Shown: positions 9,327 through 20,889, counted from the stretch's first letter. The stretch is 64,000 nucleotides of DNA from Lineus longissimus (GCF_910592395.1 NC_088320.1:11096501-11160500); one strand, 5' to 3'. The notes: generated by a model from the letters alone, not told the origin. Program-made: numbers and translations.

Positions 9327-10727
9327 TTGAAGAAAGGAGTTCAGTGGCATTGGTCAGACAAGTGTCAGAAAGCATTTGACAAGTGCAAAAGCGCGTTGAC
9401 AAGCGACACATTGCTGGTGCATCATGATGCAAAGAAAAAGTTGCGATTGGCTTGCGATGCTTCGTCCTATGGTCTGGGAGCGGTGCTCTCTCACGAATTT
9501 GACAAGAAAACAGACAAGCCCATTGGATATGCATCCAGGACCATGAGTCCGAGCGAAAGAAATTATGCTCAAATTGAGCGAGAGGCTTTGTCCATAATCT
9601 TTGGTGTGAAGAAATTTCACAATTTTCTGTATGGAAGGAAATTCACTTTGATTACGGATCACAAGCCTCTCTTAGCAATTTTGGGGCCAAAGTCTGGTAT
9701 ACCCACCATAGCTGCAGCACGTATGCAGCGGTGGGCCTTGATTCTTTCCGCGTATGACTACGATATTGAATATCGTGACTCCGCATCACATGCCAATTGC
9801 GACGCACTGTCCAGATTACCCTGTCCTGAGTCAAGTGACGAGGGCATGGAGAGTAAACTGTTTGCTGTCAGTATGATGAACGACAATTTCCCAGTGTTGG
9901 CTGAGGAAATAGCGAGGGCAACAAAGGTACATCCAGTCCTAAGCAAGGTTCACCAGTTCGTTCTGGCAGGTTGGCCAGCAAAATGTAATGGCCTGTCCGA
10001 GGCATTTAAGCCTCATTTCAATCGACGAGACCAACTTTCGGTCGAGCAAGGTTGTGTCCTGTGGGGCACTAGGGTGATCATTCCTCCGAAATTTCGCGAG
10101 AAAATTCTTGAGGAACTGCACTGGGAACACCCAGGCATTTGTAGCATGAAGGCACTTGCCCGTAGTTTTGTTTGGTGGCCCAAGTTAGATGAGGAAGTTG
10201 AGGCAAAGGTCAAAGCCTGTTCTACTTGCCAAAAGGTCAGACAAACTCCAGCCAAAGTGCCCTTGCATCCCTGGATATGGTGTAGCCGGCCCTTCCAAAG
10301 GGTCCATATTGATTTTTGTGAAGACAAGAAACAATTTTTCCTGATTTTGGTAGACAGTCATTCAAAATGGGTTGATGTGAAGGCAATGAATGTCACTACC
10401 GCAGACAGAACGATAGACGAGCTAAGGCTCATTTTTGCAGAGCATGGTTTGCCTGAACAACTGGTATCCGATAATGGTCCTCAATTTACCTCCATAGAAT
10501 TTGCAACTTTCATGAAAAAGAACGGTATACGTCACACGCTTGTGGCACCATATCACCCTGCCTCCAATGGGGCGGCGGAAAGGGCGGTTAGGTTGGTAAA
10601 AGAGGCATTTACCAAGCAGGTAATCGACGGTAACAAAGGTTTAACCCTCAAGCACAGAATTGCCAATTTCTTGCTAAAGTACAGGACCACACCCCTAACA
10701 CCACTGGTGTCAGTCCTGCTGAGCTAA
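9327..10727 (+). pseudogene. Gypsy RNase H and integrase
   Basis: Longest pol fragment, 466 codons. RNase H has the DASSYGLGAVL start, YAQIEREALSI, TDHKPL and a C-terminal ANCDALSRLP. The integrase zinc finger is visible as HWEHPG...CSTCQ. The DDE core has Asp in VHIDFCED, Asp in VSDNGPQF and Glu in NGAAERAV, so the catalytic triad is kept. The integrase would insert element DNA with 5-bp staggering, matching the GTAAT duplication. Frame is lost near 10690, inside the conserved KYRTTP region, and the fragment stops at 10725. The listed start is only where the frame reopens; it is not an independent gene. Confidence 0.88.
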
Positions 10728-11289
10728 TGACAAAAAGGCAACTGCGAACCAGACTGACTCTGATCAAGCCCAATGCTGCCAGGATGGTTGAGAAAAGACA
10801 GGAAGCGCAGAAAGTGCAATTTGATCGGCACAGGAAACAAAATAGGGATTTTGAGGTTGGCGAGGTAGTGCGTGTGAAAAACACCAGGGCAACATCAAGG
10901 CTTGATAGATGGCTCCTTGGTTCAGTGGTTGAGGTCAAGGGACCTAGAAATTATGTTGATCATCAAGTAAGTTGGTTCATGCTGATCACATGATCACAGT
11001 GACCGATCAGGCCGCGGATCAGCAACAAACTGCTGATGAGTCCGCGGTACCAGATTTTCTAGATGACCCAATTCAGCTTGCACCAATTCCTGTAAGTGTT
11101 CATGTTGGGAACAACACAGTTCCTCCAGTCACGCCAGTGGGGCTGAGAGCTGATGTCACTTACACCCCTGTAAGACATGCTCAAGTATCTGCTGAAAAGT
11201 CCGCGCAGTTGCCTGCACCAAATAACCCTGGGCCTGAACTTAGAAGATCTACAAGGGACAGGAGACCAGTCCAGAAATTGAACCTGTAA
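10728..11289 (+). pseudogene. Gypsy pol C-terminus
   Basis: Continues the integrase tail (ELMTKRQLRTRL, VGEVVRVKN, GPRNYV) in one frame to about 10965. The rest, from VHADHMITV to the end RRSTRDRRPVQKLNL, is in another. The RRSTR-RRP-KLNL ending is typical of Gypsy pol proteins of this group. No chromodomain seen. Confidence 0.8.
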
Positions 11290-11381
11290 TGTTATGTCCT
11301 GTCACATAGCAATGATAACTAGGATAGGTTAGTTAGAATTTATTCTGTAGTTTATAAAATGCTCAGAGCATCCTTTTTCAT

Positions 11382-11395
11382 CAGGGGGAAAGCAG
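11382..11395 (+). promoter_or_regulatory. Polypurine tract before the 3' LTR
   Basis: AGGGGGAAAGCAG lies directly against the 3' LTR start, where second-strand DNA synthesis is primed. Confidence 0.75.
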
Positions 11396-11558
11396 TGTAA
11401 TATATTTGATATGAAAGGTTTAAATGTCGCGCCCTTCTTACTTGTGTAGCGCGCATGCGTATTGATGTTTTATGTAAATAAACCACGCTGTCGTATCTTA
11501 TGAGCTAAACGATATCTTCACGTTCTTTCTTATCCGTAATACACTTCGAGATTTAACA
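11396..11558 (+). repeat. 3' LTR of the Gypsy element
   Basis: 163 bp, identical to the 5' LTR except one substitution (A versus C at about position 20). Followed by GTAAT. Confidence 0.93.
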
Positions 11559-11563
11559 GTAAT
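11559..11563 (+). repeat. Target-site duplication GTAAT, right
   Basis: Exact copy of 6605-6609. Confidence 0.9.
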
Positions 11564-12156
11564 GTTACACAGCCCAAGGCACCCAGTATCACAGTTCACC
11601 GGCTTTATTTTACGACGTAAAGAGCACTTGGTTTATAGGTCTTCCCTAAGTTGCCAGAATGCTACACGCGGCAAGAAACGGAGCTACTAAACAGTACCGT
11701 ACCTCACAGAACGCATGATCAAAGCTTCAAATCTCTGTTGCATGAAGAAAACCTTATTTGCATTAAGATATCCAACGCCAAGACAAAATTAAATGGTCAA
11801 CATTTCTGCATGTGCGAGCATCAGAACTAGTTCAGCCTGTGGAGGTGATATTGTGCCGATATTTTACGGATTAAATCAACAACTCACGGGCGTTTTGTAA
11901 GGAATCATATACACATTGTGTCAACATTTTGGATACTTTATATTGTGTTCATATCGAGTATTACGTAAAGCAGAAAACAAACTGCGGAAAACCACTGTAC
12001 ATCACGTGGTGCGTTTCTGCCAATCAATTTCTTTGGCAAATACCAATCCGTCAGCATCATGTCGGCAATTTTCGTACAGCCAAGATGGCGTCCCGACCAT
12101 TTCAGAGCATTAAATAAATTAGGACACGCGAAGGTTGCCGAATATACTTTACTCAC
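11564..12156. other. Non-coding; intron or 3' part of the lectin-like gene
   Basis: No convincing exon found. If the lectin-like gene continues leftwards, its next exon must begin with one nucleotide completing a codon. I could not locate it here or left of the Gypsy element, which may itself lie in that intron. Confidence 0.4.
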
Positions 12157-12355
12157 CTCTGTTGGGATTGGGGAATGTTTTTGAAGAAATCAACCATATC
12201 CCGTGAGCTAACAGTCAGCATTGTGCCAGCGAGGTCTTTGCATTTCGTCTTGTAACTGGCAAAGGCAATCTTGTCGCTATCAGGCCCGATTTGGAAACAC
12301 CGCTGGGTACTGCCCGTGCTGAAGGTCTTTGTATTTGTTGGGCAGCTACCCCCTT
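12157..12355 (-). CDS. Lectin-like gene, exon 2 (start of C-type lectin-like domain)
   Basis: A 199-bp exon with an acceptor ending CGCAG just right of 12355 and a strong donor GTGAGT just left of 12157. It begins by completing a split codon left by exon 1 (phase 1) and ends in phase 2. The peptide opens with a paired-cysteine pattern (GGSCPTNTKTF, QRCFQIG, YKTKCKDLAGTMLTV, then DMVDFF). That spacing fits the first half of a long-form C-type lectin-like domain: CP, C-[FY], a C in the first helix, then the L-x-x-[IV] segment. The second half, with WIG and WND motifs, was not found. With exon 1 it gives a secreted protein. Confidence 0.6.
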
Positions 12356-12864
12356 CTGCGACTTAAGAGAACGATATCAACATGCATAAAAGGCAGAGAG
12401 AACTGTGGTGACAGCGAAGATAGAGATAATAGTGCGATTCATAAGATTATTACAACAGTAACTAAAGAGAGAGAGACGTACGAATAAGTAACGCCCACGC
12501 TTTAATCCCCTACTAGAACAATCACTGACCCACAAAATCCTCGAAGGGATTCATGAGAACTACATACATGTAGATGAATTGCCTACGAGAACGCCCGCAA
12601 AGGATTCCGCCGCTGTGTGGGCACGGAATGAGGAATATAATGAGTGATAATCTGACAGTTTACAAGGAATTAAGTTGTGTTGAGACACTGTTTATTTTTC
12701 TGTGTGGATCAGTGAAAGTGCAATAAATGTGTGTGGTGCGTTGTTCATCAAAACAAGGAAGGGCTACCACACAAATCTGATAAGAGTTGGACATGGAAAA
12801 GGAGATATTGCCATTTTGTGTTTTCAATAAAAATGTCATATACATGTTCTTAGGCTATACTGTT
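12356..12864. other. Non-coding; intron 1 of the lectin-like gene
   Basis: No exon or element recognised. It lies between exon 2 and the LINE insertion, on the sense strand opposite to the LINE. Confidence 0.45.
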
Positions 12865-14890
12865 AGTCAAAGCGTGCCCAAAAACATTCCAATCGCAGGT
12901 GTTGTTTCATAAGAGATCAAACAGGTGAAAGAGAAAGGCACTGTACTCCCTACTAGTATGGATAATGCGAGGGAATGGAAGCAACTTGTGAACTCTTTGC
13001 TGAGAAATTTAAACGGTTGTACAATTTTGTATCGTTTGATATAAATGAGATGAATGATGTGAAAAGAGACATCGATATGGGTATTACCGGGCATTGTACT
13101 GACAATGATTGCCAAAGTAATCATGTATTAAATGTGCAAGAGGTTGTAAAGGGAATACAGTGTCTGAAGCGGGGTAAGAAGGACAGTAATCTCAAAGTCA
13201 TGTCAGATCATTTTATAAATGGGGATCATTTATTACATGTTTACATTTCTTTCTTAGTTAACTCAATGATGAGCCACGGATACTGTCCAACGGGGTTTGT
13301 TCGATCTAGAGTTGTTCCCATTCCTAAAAACAACAAGAACTCGCCGAATGCGTCTGATAGTTATAGAGGGATCTCACTGAGTAGTGTTATGGGAAAAATA
13401 TTGGATATTATATTCCTAAAAAAGTATGAGAATGAGTTACGGACATCCGATGCCCAGTTCGGCTTCAAGTCTGGTCTGTCCACAGCGACGTGCAGTACGG
13501 CTATAAATGAAGTGATCAATTAATACAACAGTTGTAAAACTGCGGTTTATTGCGTAATGCTTGACGCAAGCAAAGCATTTGATTGTATTCATTTCGTCAA
13601 GTTATTTCGTGTCCTTCTTAGGAAAGGGCTGTGTCCATTAGCAGCTAGGCTCTTAGCCAATATTTATACCCAACAACGTGTACAGGTTCAGTGGGGGAAG
13701 AACATTTCTGGTGAGTTTACTCTTTCCAATGGCGTCAAGCAGGGCGGGGTGCTTTCTCCCATTCTTTTTGGAATTTATCTTGATGAGCTTATCAACAGTC
13801 TAAAACCTGACGGAATCGGCTGCCATGTTGGCAACATATTTTGTGGTGTATTTGCTTATGCCGATGATGTGATTCTGTTAGCACCATGGGTTAAAGAGGA
13901 TGCTAAATATAGCTCATAATTTTTCTATTGAATTCAGGTCTTATAACGCATCAAAGAGCAGATATCTAGTTTTCGGGTCAGATGACCCACCAGGAGAGAT
14001 TGTATTTGAGGGTCCAAGGGGTAAAATTTCTACTGAAGAAATTCATTTGGGCATTCTTATTGGCCATGATCTTCGTCGAAGAAGGGTTCATGGTTTAGTA
14101 AATGATCTTTACAAACGGACTAACATGTTAATTGCTCAGTTTAAGTTCGCCGACTTTGAAATAAGATATAGGTTGTTCAAAAGTTTTTGTATGTCTTTGT
14201 ACGGTTATCAGCTATTAGATCTCTCGAAGCCTTACATGCAAGAGTTATATATTGCGTGGCGCAAATGTATTCGTCAGGTTTTGTGTTTGTCTTATCGCAC
14301 TCATAACGATTCATTACCGGACATTATTAAAGACTGCAGTATTCAAACTCAGTTGGAGACGAGGTTAGTAAAATTCATCAATGGTTTGAGGAAGTCAGGA
14401 AATTCATTAGTGAAGGTTACTGTTGGGTTACTCTTTGCCGGGAGCACATCATCGGCAGGGAAAAGTATTACTGAGTTAGTACAAAGGTATAGCTGGAAGA
14501 GGGATGAACTACCAGGTGAATATGTCATGCTAAGGGAAATAAATCGGGGAGTTAGGGGATTTGAGCAAAATCTGGTTGCCACCCAAGTAAGGGAGTTGAT
14601 TGAAATGAGGGAGACAGGGGTTCAGATTTTGACAATAGAGGAGATTAACATATTGGTAACGTTTTTGTGTACCGGGTGATCTTAGAGTACCGGTTGATAT
14701 AACAGTACGGTATATGTTTAGTATGTTGGTGTTTACAGTCCGGGTTAACATTTATACTTTATATATACAAATTGTTGATGTATTTCTGCACTTGCACCCA
14801 ACTCTGTATTCTCTTTAGCACAATCATTTGTAATTGTATAAACTGTACGTTTCAATTTGAAAGTACGAATAAACATATATATATATATTT
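12865..14890 (+). mobile_element. 5'-truncated CR1/L2-type LINE inside a lectin-gene intron
   Basis: Carries the end of the pre-RT region, RT and the C-terminal domain of ORF2. The endonuclease and ORF1 are missing, typical of 5'-truncated LINE copies. The tail has AATAAA near 14867 followed by a short (AT)n run at about 14873-14890; CR1/L2-type elements often end in simple repeats. It is antisense to the host gene whose exons 2 and 1 flank it, as expected for intronic insertions that survive selection. Confidence 0.78.
12975..14679 (+). pseudogene. LINE ORF2 reverse transcriptase, stop and frameshifts
   Basis: Non-LTR RT that would prime on nicked target DNA. Blocks visible: VVPIPKNNK...SYRGISLSS (fingers), LDASKAFDCI (domain A aspartate), NGVKQGGVLSPILF, and YADDVILL (catalytic pair), all kept. 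An in-frame TAA at 13521-13523 splits the first part. The frame changes just after the YADD block, near 13900, and continues as MLNIAHNFSIEF to 14679. The C-terminal part (AWRKCIRQVL, YRTHNDSLPDI) fits the CR1/L2-like region after RT. A further shift near 12985 probably links to coding sequence upstream. Inactive copy. Confidence 0.8.
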
Positions 14891-15311
14891 AGCGTACGGG
14901 TTAAGCTGAACCTATACGCCGACCCATAACCGTCGCGTGCGACGCGCGATCAAACATTTGACGCCGATCTAAAGAACTAAGCTTGCGTTGGCGTCTGACA
15001 CCCAATCATAAGCATTGGATGCCGAAATCCATTCAATAATAGCACGAAAACTGCCGGGCCCAATCAATCAGAAAGCGCGAATTTTGGTATATTGTAGCGC
15101 GTTATGGCGCGTTCCCAAATGCGTCATATATATTCTATCTGATTTTTTGGCTCAGCAATTTGGCACACACCCAATTGCACACACCCAAGTGCGCACACCC
15201 TCGAAACGTGCTCCAAAATCTTCAAGGGCTCCCCTGTCAAAACAAAGCAAGGGATAAACAACCTCAGTTACAATGGCAACCCATAACATCAAGGACAAAA
15301 GGGTCACTTAC
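14891..15311. other. Non-coding; intron 1 of the lectin-like gene, exon-1-proximal part
   Basis: No coding pattern. The region contains several CpG-rich palindromic bits near 14935-14960. Confidence 0.4.
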
Positions 15312-15372
15312 CTAACAATGGGCAGACACTCCACGAAAACAGCAGCGCAGAAAGGATAAAGTCGGCTGCCAT
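15312..15372 (-). CDS. Lectin-like gene, exon 1 (signal peptide)
   Basis: ATG at 15372-15370 in a good context (GAAAATGG). It encodes MAADFILSALLFSWSVCPLL, a hydrophobic leader of signal-peptide type, and ends with one nucleotide of a split codon directly at a strong donor (GTAAGTGA). Exon 2 at 12355 supplies the two missing nucleotides, so the reading frame is consistent across about 3 kb of intron. This agreement, plus the cysteine pattern of exon 2, is the case for a real spliced secretory gene. The promoter would lie right of 15372; nothing there is diagnostic. Confidence 0.58.
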
Positions 15373-18300
15373 TTTCATTCCGGCGAATTTGAAACAAGGG
15401 GAAAAGTTCTCAAAGATATCCTTGTGACACAACTCGTTTGGTAGAAAACATAAACACGCATAAAATATGCTAATTTTCCTAATTAAATCCTTCTTGTATA
15501 TCTAGAACCGATTTTCTCTCTGCTTGTTATCCGATCGCCGTTCTACGCCCTATTTTCCACAGTGATTATATCCCTCCAATACTGGTATGATTAAGAGGGT
15601 CTCGTCTCTATTGTTTTGTAAAGATAAACCAATACCTAACATAGGGAGTATAATGTTCAACAAGAAAGCCGTCTGTGAATGGTTTGTTTGTCAGGTGACA
15701 TCCAAATTTTCACAGCAGCAAAAAATAAATAGCAAAAGTCCACGTAACAGCCTTTAGTAACGATACAGCAAGAGACAATGGACCAAGTCACCAACCGGCT
15801 GGTATTGTCTCAATGAAAATCAAAAACACTTGAGGTAACCTTTTTGGAACACGAACGTGTTGAAAGTCAATTTAACCTTTTATTAGCGAGTTTTCGTCCA
15901 CCGATATGCAATAATATGCATTAGTTTTGTCAATCACAGCCAAGAGTTGTATCATCGATTCGACTGAAAGGTTCTGAAATGTTCCCGTTTTCTGTTGACT
16001 GGTAAATTGGGACCGGGAAAAATGGCACGGAATTGAATTATCTACATTTTTTAAGCAACAGTTTTCAAACCAGTAATTCTGGTAATAGCGAGAACATGGT
16101 TCCTCAACACTAAAGCACACAAAAGAAATCACGTTTTCTTCCCGCTTTTTCTCGCGTTTATGACTCAACCTTATAAACTTTCACTTTCACTTACTAGTAT
16201 AAGAAATATTTGCGAGTCATCAAATTGTGATTTGATGCAAATTTTTAACTGCACCATGACGAAAATCCAGCGAAGGTAGTGGTAAGATTCTGGGTTAAGA
16301 TCTTACTTTTTTATTCACTTCCTTCAATATTCCTGTAACTTTCGTCTTAAAAAGATATCACAAGTTTTTCACAAAACTAGTAAATAGTTTATTAAACAGA
16401 ATTGTTGGGAAGTCCTCCGAAAAGGAATTTGGGTGATATATATTGTCATAAAAACCTTGATTTTCTTCAAGCAGTGTTGACTAAAGCATGAGTTTGACTC
16501 CGAACGCATCTAGGAATATCCCAGGGACCACGAAGGTTTAGACGGGCAGGAGAGGTATCAAATGTAGCTTTTAACCCAATGAACGCGTTGCTCCATGTGT
16601 CCCAAATGCTGCCTACTATCCATTTTGGTGTACGCATACTCATATATACATTTTATATGCATTTGACTTTGTACAAACTTCGTATTTCTGAATCGAACCA
16701 ACAGGATGAACGTATTGACTTTTAGAACCGGTGTAATGTTTTTGAGTGTTTCTGTTTTTGAGTGTTTCCCTTCATTGTTTGGGAACGCTCAAAAATAGAT
16801 TGACAAGTTTTTCTGTGTATCCCCCTATTGAAAAGTCGTGGTCTCTCTAGCTGCCTATTGTTTGGAAACACTGACACATGGGGAACAACCACAGATGTTA
16901 CACCGGCGCAGTATTATTGACTTCAATATTGCTAGGTGTCTTTTTGGGGCGTCCTCCGGAGACAAAAGAGAGGGTGGCATAATGGACTTCGCCATCGACC
17001 GTGACTGATGGAAAAAAAAGGAAGAGCCGTTTGTTGTGATGTTGACAGTCACTCACAAAATTGTATTTGATTTCGCCTCAAAGGGACAACTTGTTGGGCG
17101 TTTGATTTTGGACGCCAGGAGTAAAATACCCCTGCTTGTCCCCCCCCCCCCCCCCGTGCATCGCCGTGTGTAGTACCACACTATACAATACGTAAAACCA
17201 TAGAAATAATATGGATGGCATACAACATTCATCAAAGGAACAAGTTTTAGTAAGAATTGTAAGTTTTATCAAAAGTTTTCAAGTGCATGTACCATCGGGC
17301 ACGACGGAAGTAGATGCATGTGTGGTCATTCGTTATACCATTGGATTGGGACTTTAATTACTTCTCTGCGCCGGGGTCTTAATGTGTGCTCTCAGCTGCA
17401 TGATTTTGCCAACCAGGACTCCGATATGATCGCTCGAGCCGTCAGTATTTGCTATGTCTATTTGCATGCGCCTTACGATTTCCACACGTTGAATGCATAT
17501 TCCATTACTGGGGTTGCTGATGTGTCGAGTAGTCACAACACCTGATCAAAATTGGGCTTGGATGACATATTTCATGCGGCCTGATAACATGTTTTGAGGT
17601 GTGTACACTGGGGTGTGAGCCAATTCACTGAGCCCTGAAATAAGGTGGAACATTTCTGACGCGTTTGGGAACTATTAGCAGCTAAACACATCTGCCTAAA
17701 TTCTTAGACCGTTTTCATCAAGATAATTTATATTGTATGTATTTGTAACCCGATAAATCAATGTGTACCTCATGTGCAGAGTAAATATTTTTCATTGAAT
17801 TTCGGTCGTTCCATCATTGTTTTGCACCTCAGCTCACTTTGTGGCTGAATTAAAAAGGGCTTCATCATATGGCTTCCACTTTTGCCGAGAGAGCTGTGGG
17901 ATCAAAGGAAACTTGCCGTGACCTGACTCTTTATTTCAAAGACTCTGGTTCGACCAAGGAAGTTTTATGGAATTTCCTTGGTTTGACCTCGGCACACTTT
18001 CGTTACTCAATCGTAGATGACTACGTTACTGGCGAAGTACTCTGTATTGTCGACGAATTACTTAGCTAGCTTAATGTAGCGTTCATAAAAATGTTTAATA
18101 AATATATGTATCATTGTAATTAAAAAGTATGTTTATATATGGAAGTATTACATATAGTATCATGGTCTATGGAAGTATTAGTATTTTGAAATCGCTGCAC
18201 TACCAAGTCGCTCGGCATACAAAAAGCCCATGACACAAAACAGATTATAAAACATAACGCAATTTCATACCTCAAGTAAGATTCCGTGAATGTGATTGGC

Positions 18301-19075
18301 TGATCCACGTAACGTGACCGTGTGGTATTCGCAATGTTGCCCACTCCAGCCGGTCGACATTTTGCCATGTCTCCCGGCGTGACGACATTCGGCATGTTAC
18401 ACTCCGTGGCGGGAAATATTTATATAATATGCCAAGAGTGTGTCGTTTCTCGTGGCAAAATTGACAATCATACGATACTGCCAAATACACACTATTGTTG
18501 ATGGGGATCTCCTATTTGAAGCGTATCATGGTCAATAGACGACATATCAATAAAACTACGCCCGACTTGGTGGTCTGATATTTATCTCTGGCGTACAGTT
18601 TAGTTCTAGGTGATTATATAAAAGGTATTAGTGTTTGTCTGGTATTATTAACTTAGGTTCATCCTTTAATTTGCTAATGGACACTCAGCCACAACGCTGT
18701 TTGTGACAGATGATTTGACCGAATATCGCGCCAAACGAGATAAGGATCACGTAAATTATTGCATTTGATCGACTGTTTATCTGTTTTTATGTTGACACAA
18801 TAGAACAACACGATCATATGCAACATGTCACATTGTGTGTAAATCAACACACTTGGTCGTTTGCATTTAACTTGAAAACTGGAAATAATTCCGCTAGGGT
18901 GAATCAGTTGTCATAGACAAGCCATAGGTATTAAACGTGCAATTCGCCATGTTCAAAACCTAAAAAACTTTGACTAGCCGCTTTGGAAATCCGTATTTTA
19001 CGAAGGATTACTATAAACTGAGTGAGGCAACCATCACACTTTAACATCGTGATTTACGAGAATACAAGCAAGAGA
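15373..19075. other. Non-coding stretch between the lectin-like and TRP-like genes
   Basis: 3.7 kb without a supportable gene. It holds a C run at about 17141-17156, A/T-rich DNA and scattered short open frames. A 66-codon ATG frame at 17869-18069 contains an inverted repeat (ACCAAGGAA and TTCCTTGG) and shows no known family. The last few hundred bases are presumably the promoter and 5' UTR of the channel gene. Confidence 0.5.
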
Positions 19076-20866
19076 ATGATCGAATTCAAAATGGAAATCC
19101 AACGTTCATTTAATACCATTGCCACTGCATGGTCGGCACAGAATGAGAAAGTAGCCGAATGGCGCAAACGGCTTATGAGTGCGATCAAAGCTAGACATAC
19201 CGAAGATGTAACACTCCTTATTATAGACTACCCACCGGGCGAGCTGTGTGTTCTATTAAACCAGCCGCTTGCTAGGAAACAGACAGTACCAGTGACACGT
19301 TATAGTGGAAATGATCGAAGTTTTGGATCGCAATGTTACAGATTCTCCTTGCCGTTTATTTTAGCCGCACTCCAAGGTGATGAAGAGCTGATTCACCTTC
19401 TTCATGACAGAGGAGCCAATGAGATAGCTACTGACGTTGAAGGAGATAACGTGGTCCATGCTTTAATTTGGTCAGCAGCGGTGAATCCCAAAAAGGAGGA
19501 AAATCTCTGTAAAATGTATGATGTCATTCTGGCCATGACGCCAATCGATAAGAGAAAGACGCTTCTGTCGTTTGAAGATATCGACGGACTTCGACCACTG
19601 GAGTTGGCTGCAAGACTGGGAACGTTCAGTCTGTTCGGGAAAATCATTGAGACAGAAGGTGCCTATAAATTCATCATCGAAGAGTCTCCAATCGCAAGGC
19701 GTGTGTATTATGACCTGACGGAATATGAATGTTCAGGTTCGAATAATCGACGCAAGGTGACACCACTAATTTGTCTTCGCAGCATACTCTTCAGTGACCT
19801 TGAGAAGAAGGAGCTAAAAGATCTTGTGCAGACACCTGTGATGCAAAAATGGGTGGCATATAAGATGAAGGGAGTCCACAGGCATTTGATAGTGCCATTC
19901 GTGAACACCGTTCTCCTGATCATTGGTTTCACGGTAGCAAGTGACAAAGGTATCGGCGAGATGTGCAACTCCTATCCGAATGTTACATTTGTCGACGATT
20001 ATAACCGAAGACCTGCCAATGCAAGATGGTTATATTTCTACTCGGCCACGGGAGTCGATCTCCTTTACACAATCGGCATGGCTATCGCCTTGGCCAAGAA
20101 TCATTGGGAAGCCCATCGGTCACATCGCGCAGGCGTCAACCGGCGAAAGCGACCAGTGTTCTTGAACCATGGCAAACAAGTTATTAACAACGGGATCTGC
20201 TACGCGTTCCAAGCATTTAGGAACATATCCCTCTACGTTTATGTAATCGTTCCTCTTCTGGTTCCAACATGGAATCGGGGGTTACTTGGGGAAGCCCTAC
20301 TCTGGATGCGAATCACCTCCCACATATTCTACTGGTGGGATCTGCTGTTACATGTCCAGGTTTTCCCAGGCATGACAGACGTCGGGCACATCGTTGCAGG
20401 AGTATTCCGCTGCATTGGCATCTTCAGCGCATTTCTCTCCATCTTCTCACTGTTCTTCATATCGCTCTCGGAGGGTCTCCGCTCCGTTGCAAATTATTAC
20501 TGCCTTTCACAACTTGGCTACTCTACAGACAGCCTCTATTCCACATTCTTGATTATGCTAAACATGCTAAACCCGAAGGACGTGGTGCAAAGTTGTTCAA
20601 CTGTCCCAAGAATGCTGATATTTATGCATTTGTTTGTCGTGTCCTTTCTTGTGATTTTGCTGTTAAATTACCTCATCGCCCTGCTATCGGACACAGTCGG
20701 GAAAATAGAGAATCAAAAGGAGATCTTATCGGCAATTACCAAGATGCACGTTAGCATTGATTTCGTTGAGACACAAGCAACACTTTTGGGCTTTTTGCCG
20801 AATTTCAGGAAGAAAAAAATGGAAGGCTGTTTCACTATTGAATGTGAAGAGTATACTATAATATAA
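19076..20866 (+). CDS. TRP-like cation channel with ankyrin repeats, single exon
   Basis: 596 residues from the ATG at 19076; the frame is open from 19022 behind a TGA but has no earlier ATG (the next is at 19091). Ankyrin-like helices are visible near 90-115 (PFILAALQGDEELIHLLHDRGA) and 170-195 (GLRPLELAARLG). Six hydrophobic segments follow at about 270-290, 320-341, 378-397, 402-428, 436-465 and 512-540, with a pore-loop-like stretch near 482-505. The last helix ends LLLNYLIALLSDT, close to the N-x-L-I-A-L-[ML] signature of TRPV/TRPA-type channels. Together these indicate a plasma-membrane cation channel. Shorter than typical TRPV or TRPA1, with few ankyrin repeats and no recognisable selectivity-filter motif, so the subfamily is open. 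No frame damage; intronless. Confidence 0.78.
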   Translation: MIEFKMEIQRSFNTIATAWSAQNEKVAEWRKRLMSAIKARHTEDVTLLIIDYPPGELCVLLNQPLARKQTVPVTRYSGNDRSFGSQCYRFSLPFILAALQGDEELIHLLHDRGANEIATDVEGDNVVHALIWSAAVNPKKEENLCKMYDVILAMTPIDKRKTLLSFEDIDGLRPLELAARLGTFSLFGKIIETEGAYKFIIEESPIARRVYYDLTEYECSGSNNRRKVTPLICLRSILFSDLEKKELKDLVQTPVMQKWVAYKMKGVHRHLIVPFVNTVLLIIGFTVASDKGIGEMCNSYPNVTFVDDYNRRPANARWLYFYSATGVDLLYTIGMAIALAKNHWEAHRSHRAGVNRRKRPVFLNHGKQVINNGICYAFQAFRNISLYVYVIVPLLVPTWNRGLLGEALLWMRITSHIFYWWDLLLHVQVFPGMTDVGHIVAGVFRCIGIFSAFLSIFSLFFISLSEGLRSVANYYCLSQLGYSTDSLYSTFLIMLNMLNPKDVVQSCSTVPRMLIFMHLFVVSFLVILLLNYLIALLSDTVGKIENQKEILSAITKMHVSIDFVETQATLLGFLPNFRKKKMEGCFTIECEEYTII

Positions 20867-20883
20867 GTTTTTGAGACTTGGGG

Positions 20884-20889
20884 AATAAA
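20884..20889 (+). terminator. Polyadenylation signal AATAAA of the TRP-like gene
   Basis: AATAAA about 17 bases after the channel stop codon, the only close canonical signal. A very short 3' UTR is implied. Confidence 0.6.

Larger units (their letters stand above)
6610..11558 (+). mobile_element. Full-length Ty3/Gypsy (Mag/K02A2.6-like) LTR retrotransposon, broken frames
   Basis: The element is bounded by 163-bp LTRs and a perfect 5-bp target duplication. The order gag, protease, RT, RNase H, integrase is the Ty3/Gypsy order. The two LTRs differ at one visible position, so the insertion is young. Yet the coding part has at least five frame breaks (about 8940, 9235, 9325, 10690, 10965) and altered protease and RT active-site residues. 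It could move only by using proteins supplied by another copy, unless some breaks are assembly errors. Confidence 0.93.

Noticed and set aside
17869-18069. 66-codon ATG ORF
   Set aside because: Short, no domain, and contains an inverted repeat explaining part of the sequence; no support for translation.
15373-19075. tRNA or other RNA gene
   Set aside because: No A/B-box and cloverleaf pattern recognised by eye here or elsewhere in the window; a covariance-model scan would be decisive.
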